A DNA stretch of 56,695 nucleotides from NCBI GenBank assembly GCA_963735955.1, contig CAVTND010000006.1, positions 1 to 56,695 on the forward strand. The letters are read 5' to 3'. The notes under the pieces are model-generated. The model was not told the origin of the DNA. It did not search any database and was given only the letters and a program-made list of their open reading frames with translations. Shown here one piece after another: positions 46,566-56,695 of this stretch (positions are counted from its first letter, which is position 1; each line of letters starts with the position of its first letter). A program made the translations under genes and the position numbers. This stretch comes from CAVTND01 sp963735955 (GTDB lineage: Bacteria; Pseudomonadota; Gammaproteobacteria; Burkholderiales; Burkholderiaceae_F).

Positions 46566-46952
46566 ATGCCCATGCGCTATCTCGTATCGGCGATGCTTGT
46601 GGTAGTCGCCGTCATTCATCTGCTACCGCTGTCTGGCGTACTCGGGAGCGAGCGACTTACTGCGCTGTATGGCATGTCCATTGACGAGCCCAACCTGATC
46701 ATCCTGATGCGTCATCGTGCGGTCTTGTTCGGCATCCTTGGTCTGTTCTTTCTCTTCGCCGCCTTTCAACCCACTTTCCAGACTCTCGCGTTCATAGCTG
46801 GCCTTGTCAGTGTCATCTCTTTCCTGTGGTTGGCTTGGGCTGTCGGCGGTTACAACGCTTCGATTGCGCGCGTTTTCACGGTCGACATCGTTGCCCTGGT
46901 TTGTCTCCTCATCGGAGTTGCAGCGCATCTGTATGAACAGAACCGGGGCTAG
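46566..46952 (+). CDS. Small four-helix membrane protein (DoxX-like)
   Basis: A 128-residue integral membrane protein with four hydrophobic helices: LVSAMLVVVAVIHLLPL, AVLFGILGLFFLFAAFQ, LAFIAGLVSVISFLWLAWAV, and TVDIVALVCLLIGVAAHL. Proteins with RYLVSAMLVV and ERLTALYGM are often labelled phosphopantetheine adenylyltransferase in databases, but nothing here resembles CoaD (no HxGH motif), so that name would be wrong. Function unknown. AGGA precedes the first ATG; a second ATG two codons later is equally possible. Confidence 0.65.
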   Translation: MPMRYLVSAMLVVVAVIHLLPLSGVLGSERLTALYGMSIDEPNLIILMRHRAVLFGILGLFFLFAAFQPTFQTLAFIAGLVSVISFLWLAWAVGGYNASIARVFTVDIVALVCLLIGVAAHLYEQNRG

Positions 46953-47049
46953 ATTGCGCCCCGGCGGACTGCATTCGGCCGCTGCTGAACGCGATCGTAG
47001 AGCGTCACAAGCGTGCCGCCTCTTCCGCTTACCCTAGCCCGGAGTGCGT

Positions 47050-47490
47050 ATGTTGGTCTCCCGAAAATGGCTGTGCGTTGTATACGGGCTCGTCGGTCTG
47101 ATTGCCCTCGCGGGAACCTGGGGCAACAACATCGAATATCTCAATCTAGGCATCGTGGGAGCCAACGTTCGCTTCTGGCAGGAGACATTGGTCAATCCGG
47201 CCAGTCGCTCAATCACTGTTGACATCCTGTTCCTGAGTTTTGCCGCGATCGTCTGGATGCTTCTCGAAGCTCGTCGCCTGTCCATTCGCGGGGCGTGGCT
47301 CTATGTGCTGGCGGTGTCTTCATTGCAATAAGTGCGGCGTTTCCGGCATTTCTGATTCATCGGGAGCGGGTGTTGGCGAGGCGACGATGGATCGGCGAGT
47401 GCGGGAACTTTGTCGGCCGCCGATGTCCTTGGCCTCGCGCTGCTGGGTCTGATCGTGCTGGCGTACACATTCTTCGCATTGAATAGGTAG
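47050..47490 (+). CDS. DUF2834-like small membrane protein, two frameshifts
   Basis: Frames combine into a four-helix membrane protein of about 146 codons: LCVVYGLVGLIALAGTWG, ITVDILFLSFAAIVWMLLEA, WLYVLAGVFIAISAAFPAFL and LGLALLGLIVLAYTFFAL. The first frame stops at 47329, but adding one G to GG at 47313 restores GVFIAISAAFP; a second shift near 47410 restores the last helix and ends at TAG 47488. DUF2834 proteins have this layout and an unknown role. ATG at 47050 or the GTG at 47044 may be the start. Confidence 0.6.
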
Positions 47491-47627
47491 CCGCACCGAA
47501 CGCGACAAGGATCACGCTGCGCCTGATTTCATGCTTGCAGCGCAGAACCAATGACAGATCGTTGGGAACGCCGCCCAGTCAGGCGGCGCTCCACCTGACG
47601 CGAGCGCAATGCGTGCTCAGTGCAGGC

Positions 47628-50216
<2,589 letters not shown>

Positions 50217-50269
50217 GGGCGTTCAGCCGCGACGGGTTTCACCGACCGGCCATGAAGAGACTATGTTCG

Positions 50270-50297
50270 ACATGGGGTTGATTGCACGGGTTTCAAG
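50270..50297 (-). promoter_or_regulatory. Sigma-32 heat-shock promoter for clpB
   Basis: On the minus strand, CTTGAAA (complement of 50291-50297) and CCCCATGT (complement of 50270-50277) are separated by 13 bases. This equals the sigma-32 consensus CTTGAAA, spacer 11-16, CCCCATNT. The -10 element lies 54 bp upstream of the clpB ATG. Confidence 0.9.
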
Positions 50298-50311
50298 GCG
50301 ATCAGGCAAGC

Positions 50312-52228
50312 GTGAGTCCGCGCTTTGCTTTGTTAGCATCGGCCGCCAGCGCAGCCCTCCTCGTGAACGCAATCCACTCTGTTCATTCAATTCGGTCGGA
50401 CTCTGCGGGCGCCCCGGATTGGCGCGCCTGGGCACGGCTCTCATTGGCCGCTCTACTTGTGCTGGCTGGACTCGGAAGCCCACGGGCTGGCATCAGTGCA
50501 GAAACTAGCCCAGCGCCGGCTGCCCTGGTCCGAGCTGAATTCGATGCCGCCACCGAAGCCGGTGTTCGAAAGTCGCTAGGGCCCGTTGTCGAGGCCGCCC
50601 TCGCACCCTTTCGACTCGCGCCTGGCGCCGATGAAGCAGACGCCGAACGTGAATTGCGACGGGCTGAACGGGCGCTTCGGGACGCGCTCGCAAGCGAAGG
50701 TTACTTCCGTGCTCGCCTGCCGTTCGATGCTGCTCCCGAGGGGCAGACACCTCCCTATGTCGTGCGCGTCATAACGGGGCCATTGACACGGGTGGCCAAG
50801 CTTGACCTGAAGTTCGCCGGTGAAATTCTCGATGCTCGATTTTCCGAGCGGCTGGCGGCAATACGAAAGGACTGGCAGTTGCCGGTCGGTGCACCGTTTC
50901 GCAGCGCGGACTGGGACCGCGCGAAGTCGCAGTTGCTGCTCGCAGTCGAAGCGCGCGATTTTGCGGGGGCGCGCCTGGCGGAATCCGAGGCAACGGTCGA
51001 CACCGAGACGTCCGAGGCGACCCTCAGTGTCGAGATCGACAGTGGCCCCGCCTACCGCGTCGGCGCGCTGCAGATCGTCGGCCTGACACGCTTTGACGAC
51101 AAGCTGGTCGCGCGCTTCAATCCGTTCAGCTATGGCGAACCTTACGATCGCGCCAAGTTGATTGAATTTCAGCTGGCGCTGCAGGAGTCGCCGTTCTTTT
51201 CCAGCGCACTGCTGCAGCTGCAGCTTGATCCGGTGCTGGCCGCCGCGGCGCCGCTGCGCGTGGAGTTGACGGAAGCCAAGACCAAGCGCTTCGCCACCGC
51301 GGTGGGATACGGAACCGACACCGGAGCGCGGGTCGAGGTGGCGTATCGCCACACGCTCCTGTTTGGTCTGCCGTACACCTTGTCGACCGGCGCGCGCGCT
51401 GACAACACCGGACAGTATGGCTTTGCCGACATCCTGTTACCACCCAAGCCAAGCGATTTTCGCGACAGTTTCGGCGTGCTTGGAGAAAACTCGGATATCG
51501 AAAATCAACGGGTCAAGCGTTTCGCCGCCGGCGTCTCGCGCAGCCTACTGGTCGGGCCGCGCGATGGCCAGAACGTCGAATCCCGCTATGGCCTGCGCTA
51601 CGAGTGGGAGAAGCGCAGCACCCCGACCGGACCGGAGATCGAAAACAAGACCCTGTCGACCACGGCCACCTGGACCTGGCGCCGCGTCGACAGCCTGGTC
51701 GATCCGCGCTCCGGCAACATCATTTCCCTGTCGGGAAGTATCGGTGCCAGTCGACCAAACTGGAGCAGCAGTTTCGTGCGCGGTCTCGGGCGCATACAGC
51801 AGTACATTGGAGTGAGCACGCGCGATGTGCTGATTCTGCGCGGAGAAGCGGGCTATGTTGCCGCCGAGTCGCCCGACATTGTTCCGACCGAATTCCTGTT
51901 CCGCACGGGTGGCGCCAACACCGTGCGCGGCTACTCGTATCAGAGTCTTGGCGTCGAACAGGGCGGCGCGATTGTCGGCGGTCAGGCGCTCGCGGTCGCC
52001 TCGGTCGAATACGTGCACTGGCTCGAGGTCGGAGGAGGAAACTGGGGCATCGCTGCCTTCGTCGATGCCGGCGATGCGAACACTTCGTTTAGTGCCCTGG
52101 ACTTCGCCGTTGGCGCCGGCTTGGGCGCGCGGTGGCGCACGCCGGCCGGTCCGCTCGCGGTCGACTTCGCCTATGGCTTCCGCGACAGTTCGCTGCGAGT
52201 CCAATTCTCGGTAGCCATCGCATTCTGA
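50312..52228 (+). CDS. tamA: Outer membrane translocation and assembly module protein TamA
   Basis: An Omp85-family protein of about 638 residues with an N-terminal hydrophobic stretch (SLAALLVLAGLGSPRAG), periplasmic POTRA domains (EGYFRARLPFDAAPEG; GPAYRVGALQIVGLTRF), and a C-terminal 16-strand barrel with the lid motif GGANTVRGYSYQSLG and a terminal Phe. Together with TamB it helps insert and organise outer-membrane proteins. The start is uncertain: a TTG at 50282 lies inside the clpB heat-shock promoter, so the in-frame GTG at 50312 is preferred. tamB begins nine bases after its stop. Confidence 0.9.
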   Translation: MSPRFALLASAASAALLVNAIHSVHSIRSDSAGAPDWRAWARLSLAALLVLAGLGSPRAGISAETSPAPAALVRAEFDAATEAGVRKSLGPVVEAALAPFRLAPGADEADAERELRRAERALRDALASEGYFRARLPFDAAPEGQTPPYVVRVITGPLTRVAKLDLKFAGEILDARFSERLAAIRKDWQLPVGAPFRSADWDRAKSQLLLAVEARDFAGARLAESEATVDTETSEATLSVEIDSGPAYRVGALQIVGLTRFDDKLVARFNPFSYGEPYDRAKLIEFQLALQESPFFSSALLQLQLDPVLAAAAPLRVELTEAKTKRFATAVGYGTDTGARVEVAYRHTLLFGLPYTLSTGARADNTGQYGFADILLPPKPSDFRDSFGVLGENSDIENQRVKRFAAGVSRSLLVGPRDGQNVESRYGLRYEWEKRSTPTGPEIENKTLSTTATWTWRRVDSLVDPRSGNIISLSGSIGASRPNWSSSFVRGLGRIQQYIGVSTRDVLILRGEAGYVAAESPDIVPTEFLFRTGGANTVRGYSYQSLGVEQGGAIVGGQALAVASVEYVHWLEVGGGNWGIAAFVDAGDANTSFSALDFAVGAGLGARWRTPAGPLAVDFAYGFRDSSLRVQFSVAIAF

Positions 52229-52237
52229 GATCCGGAC

Positions 52238-55200
52238 GTGACGACCGAATCCGCCCCGCCACCACGCACGCGCATTCGCCCGCCGGGCGCGCCACGCCGG
52301 CGCTGGCTGGCGTCTCTCGCATTGGTCGTGATGCCGGCATTGCTGGCGATTGGGATTGTGAGTGTCGCTGCCGTCTGGATCCTGAACACCTCGAGTGGGC
52401 TCCGGACTGCAATTGCAATCGCCGATCTGCTGACTGCGGTGTCGATCGAAGCACAAGGAATCGAAGGCTCGCTGGTGCACGGCTTTTCAGCGCAACGACT
52501 GAATATCCGGGCCGCGTCATGGTCGGTCGGCATTGAAGGCCTGGCGGTTGAGCCGGGCGCCATGTCTTGGGGCGATCGGAGCGTGAATTTCGAGCGATTG
52601 GCCGCGCGCCAGGCGGCGGTCGAATGGGTTTCAGACAGTCGCGAACCGGCGAGGATTCCGGACTCGCTCGCACTGCCGTTCAGCCTTCATGTACGCGCAG
52701 TCGGCATCGATGAGCTCAGCATTGGCGCGCGCGGCGGCACTGCACTGCACTTCAAGCAGGTCGCGCTGAGCGGCAAGGCGGATCAGAGTGTCATCCAGAT
52801 CGAGGAGACAAGGTTCGTGCATGGTGACTTGCAGGCGACGCTGGCGGGCCGCGTGTCAGCGGCCCCGCCGTTCGGCTTGCAGGCAGACGGTCGCGTCAAT
52901 TCCGTACTGCTCGGGCATGGCGTCGAAGCCAAAATCGAAGCGAAGGGGGAGCTGGCGCGCGTCGACCTTGATTTGGCTTTACGCGCAGGAGATGCGGGGT
53001 CGACCGCAGAGCGAGGAACCTTGCACGCGCGGCTGACACCGTTTGCGCCCGTACCCATTGCCTACCTTGACGCCGAGCTGCATGAGTGGGAAGCGACGCG
53101 CTGGTTTGGTTCGGTACCCTCGATGCGACTTTCCGGACGCACACGGCTGGCCCAGATCGACGTGGGACCCGGATTCACGCTCGCGGGCACGTTCGAGGTA
53201 ACGAACGCAAACCCCGGGCCGATCGACAGCGGACGTGTGCCAGCCAGTTCTGCCCGCGGGTCGGTCCGCTGGACGGCGGGTCGGCTGACACTTGACGTGG
53301 AAGACTTGCGCGGCGCGCGTGGCCGGGCCACAGGCCGGATCGAGCTGAGCGGTACCGCCCTCGACCGCATCGACGTACGCGCCAAGGTCGAGGGCATCGA
53401 CGCGGCAGCGATCCATTCGACGCTGACCCCGACCGCCGTGCGCGGTGATCTGCAATTTGAACAGCAGCCCGGTGCTGGACGGCTGCGCGCGCAGCTTTCG
53501 AATGCACGCGGACTGCCGCTAGTAGTCGATGCCGATGTTGTGCTGCTCGCCGATGTTATCGACATCGCGCCTTCGACGATTCGCCTCGGTTCCGGCAAGG
53601 CCCGGGCCCAGGGAAAAGTCGGCCTGACCGGCGCCAGGTTGGTCCGGTTGACGGCAGTTTTTGAACAGTTTGATCTCGCCGCGCTTGTGCCCGGAATCGC
53701 GACGCGCCTTGGAGGCGAACTCGACATTGACGGAGCGCTGCAGCCCGCCCCGCGCGGCCGAGCGAAGTTCAGCCTGCGTGATAGCCAGGTGCAGGGCCGG
53801 CCGGCGAACGGCCTGGGAACGTTCACCCTTGAAGGGCAGACCCTGGTTGCGGACCTCGAACTTGCGTCGCGCTCGGCACGTCTGCTTGTGAAGGGTGGGC
53901 TGGGAAGTTCGCAGGAACTGCAGGCCAACCTCGACGTGCCGGCGCTGGGCGAGTTGCTGGACGGTGCCGAGGGCGACTTGACTGCGCGCATCACTGCGCA
54001 AGGGTCGGTGGCGGAGCCGCAATTCAAATTGACGGCCGGTCTTACCGCCCTCAAGTTGCACGACGGGCTCAGCCTGCAATCGGCGACAATCGAAGCAGCC
54101 GGAGGATTGGGCAATAACGACCCCCTGGCGCTGGTGATTCGGCTGGCCGATCTGGAAACTGCAGCCGGGCCGGACGGCTCACTGTCCGAGGCAACTCTGA
54201 TCGGTCGTGGCACCACTGGCAGCCACACGCTGGAGTTCAATGCGAACACTGCTTCTCGTCAGCCGGTGCGCGTCATTGTCAGCGGCGGCTGGAAGCCGGC
54301 AGCCGGCGGCGTCACGTCGGGCAAGTCGCCGGGTCAAGTTTCGGAATCGGCGTGGCGCGGATCAATTGTCGCGGCAGAGACCGGCGCACCGCTCGAGCTA
54401 AGGCTGCGCGATGCACCGCTGGTGGTGTCGTTGTCGGCACTGGCACTCGGGCCAGCGAGCTTCGAACTGCGTGGAGCAAGCTTCTCCGAGGTCGAGTATC
54501 GGCGTATCGGACGCAGCCTGGTTCTGCAGGGCGCGTTCGCCGGGCTGCGCCCCCAGTCACTTAACGTCGAGTCGCGCGCACTGCAGCGCGTGACCCGCAG
54601 CCGCGCTGCTGCGCGCGTGCCGCTGACTCTCGGCGGCCGCTGGGACATACAGGCCGATGGCGACTCGATCACCGGCGTCGTGGCAGTCGAACGCACGGCC
54701 GGTGACTTGTATGCAGGTATCGATGCGCTGCGGCCAGTCGGCATCTCTGACGTTGGCCTCGCGCTCAGCATCGTTGCCAATCGAGCGAATGGCTCGGCCT
54801 ATCTCCGTGGACGGGATTTCGGTGCGGTCGACAGCAGCATCGACGCCGTGCTCGAACGTGTCGGAGATTTTGGTATCCGTGTGGCACCGGCTCGGCCTCT
54901 GCACCTTTCCCTGGATGCCCGATTGGGAGACCTTGGCTGGATCGGCCCGCTGGTCAGTGACAACGTCGAGTTTGGGGGCGCAGCCAAGGCCATGGTGCAG
55001 ATCGAAGGCACGATCGAAGAACCGCTGGCCCACGGTGAATTGAGCGGCAGGCAGCTCAGGCTGGCATGGGTCGAACAAGGGCTGCGTTTGGAGAACGGAA
55101 CGCTCGATGCGGTACTCGAAGACGGCGTGCTGGTGCTCAAGGACCTTACGCTATTCGGCACGACACGCGTCGAACCCGAAGACCCGCGGGCATCGGCCGG

Positions 55201-56275
55201 CCTCGATACCTCACAGCCGGGACAGGTTCGCGCGTTCGGGCGCATGGCGCTAGGCTCGCTGACCGGCAGCTTCGCAGCACATGCAGAACGATTGCCGGTG
55301 TTGCAGCGGCGCGATCGCTGGATGGTTGTGAGCGGCGACGGCGGAGTAACGCTGACACCGCGGCGCGCCGAAGTAACGGCGAAGCTGACAGCGGATGGTG
55401 CCTACCTTGATCTCAGCGGACTGTCACGTGCCGCAGCCGTGTCGAGCGACGTCGTCATCAAGCGACGCTCAGACCCGGTGCGCGCGCAGACAGCACCTCC
55501 AGTCGACATCGTGCTGGACTTGCGTGGCGACCTCGGCCGCCGCTTCTACATGAAAGGCGGCGGTGTCGACACGCGATTGGCCGGCTCGGTTGATCTCAAG
55601 CGGGTCAACGGCCAGTTTGTCGCCGTCGGCGCGGTCCAGGCGGTAGGCGGTGTCTTCAATCGCTATGGCCAGCGACTGCAGATCGAGCGCGGCATCGTCA
55701 CCTTCCAGGGTCCGCCCGAGAATCCTGCTCTGAACGTGCTTGCACTGCGTACCGGTCTGCCAGTCGAGGTCGGCGTCGCCGTCACCGGCACGCTGGCCCG
55801 ACCCGTGGTGCGACTGCACTCGGATCCTTCGATGCCGGATGCAGAGAAGCTGAACTGGCTGGTGCTGGGCCGCCCGCCAGCCAGCGGCGCCGGCGACGCA
55901 CAGGATCGCGCCGTGCTGGCTGCGGCCGCCAATGCGCTGCTCGCGGGCCAGACCGACGGCGCGAGTTCGCAACTGTTGCGTTCGCTCGGCATCGACGAGA
56001 TCGGTCTGCGCACCGGCACCGATGTCGGATCGCTCCTGCCGCGCGAGTCAGTGGCTGGGCGGCTGCGCGCGTCGTCCGGCTCTGCTCTGCCGAGCGACGT
56101 CATCAGCGTCGGCAAGCGCATCAACGAGCAGCTCTTCCTGAGTTTCGAGCAGGCCCTGACCGGTGCTGCGTACTCGGTCGCACTCAGCTACCAGGTCACG
56201 CAACGGCTTTCACTGGTCGGCCGCGCCGGCACGCAGAACGCGCTCGATCTGGTCTACAGCTTTGCGTTCGACTGA
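52238..56275 (+). CDS. tamB: Translocation and assembly module protein TamB
   Basis: A 1345-residue protein anchored by one N-terminal helix (LALVVMPALLAIGIVSVAAVW). The body consists of long beta-rich repeats of the AsmA/TamB type, such as GRATGRIELSGTALDRIDVR and ATRLGGELDIDGALQ, forming a periplasm-spanning groove. The end is DUF490/TamB C-terminal (LDLRGDLGRRFYMKGGGVDT, then VNGQFVAVGAVQAVGGVFNR, ERGIVTFQGPPENP, and RLSLVGRAGTQNALDLVYSF). It pairs with TamA and is thought to carry phospholipids or help autotransporter assembly. GTG start at 52238. Confidence 0.92.
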   Translation: MTTESAPPPRTRIRPPGAPRRRWLASLALVVMPALLAIGIVSVAAVWILNTSSGLRTAIAIADLLTAVSIEAQGIEGSLVHGFSAQRLNIRAASWSVGIEGLAVEPGAMSWGDRSVNFERLAARQAAVEWVSDSREPARIPDSLALPFSLHVRAVGIDELSIGARGGTALHFKQVALSGKADQSVIQIEETRFVHGDLQATLAGRVSAAPPFGLQADGRVNSVLLGHGVEAKIEAKGELARVDLDLALRAGDAGSTAERGTLHARLTPFAPVPIAYLDAELHEWEATRWFGSVPSMRLSGRTRLAQIDVGPGFTLAGTFEVTNANPGPIDSGRVPASSARGSVRWTAGRLTLDVEDLRGARGRATGRIELSGTALDRIDVRAKVEGIDAAAIHSTLTPTAVRGDLQFEQQPGAGRLRAQLSNARGLPLVVDADVVLLADVIDIAPSTIRLGSGKARAQGKVGLTGARLVRLTAVFEQFDLAALVPGIATRLGGELDIDGALQPAPRGRAKFSLRDSQVQGRPANGLGTFTLEGQTLVADLELASRSARLLVKGGLGSSQELQANLDVPALGELLDGAEGDLTARITAQGSVAEPQFKLTAGLTALKLHDGLSLQSATIEAAGGLGNNDPLALVIRLADLETAAGPDGSLSEATLIGRGTTGSHTLEFNANTASRQPVRVIVSGGWKPAAGGVTSGKSPGQVSESAWRGSIVAAETGAPLELRLRDAPLVVSLSALALGPASFELRGASFSEVEYRRIGRSLVLQGAFAGLRPQSLNVESRALQRVTRSRAAARVPLTLGGRWDIQADGDSITGVVAVERTAGDLYAGIDALRPVGISDVGLALSIVANRANGSAYLRGRDFGAVDSSIDAVLERVGDFGIRVAPARPLHLSLDARLGDLGWIGPLVSDNVEFGGAAKAMVQIEGTIEEPLAHGELSGRQLRLAWVEQGLRLENGTLDAVLEDGVLVLKDLTLFGTTRVEPEDPRASAGLDTSQPGQVRAFGRMALGSLTGSFAAHAERLPVLQRRDRWMVVSGDGGVTLTPRRAEVTAKLTADGAYLDLSGLSRAAAVSSDVVIKRRSDPVRAQTAPPVDIVLDLRGDLGRRFYMKGGGVDTRLAGSVDLKRVNGQFVAVGAVQAVGGVFNRYGQRLQIERGIVTFQGPPENPALNVLALRTGLPVEVGVAVTGTLARPVVRLHSDPSMPDAEKLNWLVLGRPPASGAGDAQDRAVLAAAANALLAGQTDGASSQLLRSLGIDEIGLRTGTDVGSLLPRESVAGRLRASSGSALPSDVISVGKRINEQLFLSFEQALTGAAYSVALSYQVTQRLSLVGRAGTQNALDLVYSFAFD

Positions 56276-56306
56276 GGTTTGGTTTTCGATCCTGGCGGGG
56301 GACTCG

Positions 56307-56468
56307 ATGCCAAACGCAACGGATCGGCGATTCCACTCAGGAAGCAGGAGCCCAAGCATCGGGGTTGGAAGCAAAGTCGCTTATTGGAGGTCGCCACAAG
56401 CCGCCAGCTGGCGTATCTTGATAGAAGCCTTCAGCCGTCTGCGCAACGAGTCCATTGCAAAACCATAA
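56307..56468 (+). CDS. Possible small ORF (53 aa)
   Basis: ATG at 56307 follows GGGGGA at a suitable distance and the frame runs 54 codons to TAA at 56466. The product is basic and ends in a helix-like ILIEAFSRLRNESIAKP. It lies in the tamB to AI-2E transporter gap. No homologue is recognised, and it may be non-coding. Confidence 0.25.
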   Translation: MPNATDRRFHSGSRSPSIGVGSKVAYWRSPQAASWRILIEAFSRLRNESIAKP

Positions 56469-56512
56469 AAACCCTTGCGACAATTTTCCGCACACTTGCA
56501 GGCAGGTTCCCA

Positions 56513-56695
56513 TGACATCTCCAGACATTGACCTCGAACGCCGCATCGCTTCCCGCCTGCTGGACGTCCTGATCCGCGCTGGGCTCATCCTGGCGCTTGT
56601 CTTTCTCTGCTACCGGATCTTCTCGCCCTTCCTGACCCTGATGGTCTGGGCGCTGATCCTGGCCGTGACGCTATACCCGCTGCACCAGATGCTCG
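56513..56695 (+). CDS. AI-2E family transporter (partial, 5' end)
   Basis: The ATG at 56513 opens a frame that runs off the window after 61 codons. It begins TSPDIDLERRIASRLLDVLI, then two hydrophobic helices (AGLILALVFLCYRIFSPFL and LMVWALILAVTLYPLHQML), the usual start of the PerM/YdiK/TqsA family of exporters. Members export autoinducer-2 or other substrates, or act as Na+/H+ antiporters. Only the N-terminus is visible, so the subfamily is unknown. Confidence 0.8.

Noticed and set aside
46566..46952. Calling this gene phosphopantetheine adenylyltransferase
   Set aside because: The protein is four membrane helices with no nucleotidyltransferase HxGH motif; the name is a database error.

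Overview
The window looks like one 56.7 kb piece of a high-GC betaproteobacterial chromosome, closest in gene order to Burkholderiales and their relatives. The evidence is the classic cluster (DUF177/yceD, rpmF, plsX, fabH, fabD, fabG, acpP, fabF, ygfX-like, rpoE, rseA, rseB, degQ), the neighbouring rluC/rne/moaA block, a DUF2863 gene and a glyoxylate-shunt block. I saw no rRNA, tRNA, CRISPR array, phage or intact insertion sequence.

Layout. 1-5.4 kb: a sensor histidine kinase with a propeller sensor (minus strand, running off the left edge), a small lipoprotein, and a patatin-like lipoprotein; the kinase and the patatin gene are heavily frameshifted. 5.5-16.2 kb: the minus-strand envelope-stress and fatty-acid cluster. 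16.3-19.5 kb: maf and an RsmI-like methyltransferase on plus, convergent with rluC-HAD-Rieske on minus. 19.5-24.3 kb: a structured leader, rne, a terminator-like hairpin, moaA, and the surviving tail of moeA. 24.4-30.6 kb: a GNAT acetyltransferase, a 50-residue Cys-rich protein, aceB, a HAD dehalogenase-like gene, aceA with a repeat-bearing AT-rich upstream region, a collapsed rraA, and an MFS transporter. 30.7-33.7 kb: a frameshifted 5'-nucleotidase and DUF2863. 33.8-39.6 kb: a tungsten/molybdenum aldehyde oxidoreductase (Aor-type) operon with two AorC-like flavoproteins, a MoaD-like protein and an unknown 97-residue protein. 39.9-47.5 kb: exported or membrane proteins (DUF1254 lipoprotein, HAD phosphatase lipoprotein, NTF2-like, esterase with membrane tail, secreted 146-aa protein, cyclase, two small membrane proteins). 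47.6-56.7 kb: clpB with a near-perfect sigma-32 promoter, divergent tamA-tamB, and the start of an AI-2E family transporter.

Together these genes cover lipid and ACP synthesis, sigma-E envelope stress control, RNA turnover, acetate/C2 growth, aldehyde oxidation with a pterin cofactor, proteostasis and outer-membrane assembly.

Two cautions shape the reading. First, frame disruptions are strongly clustered (kinase, patatin, aceB, HAD, aceA, nucleotidase), while most other genes are perfectly open. Broken genes keep normal family length and catalytic motifs, and the cases I could resolve are single-base indels, so sequencing or assembly error is more likely than decay. Second, moeA (with mobA missing) and rraA are reduced to fused ends, and sppA is absent from its usual place. 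These are deletions, real or introduced by assembly.
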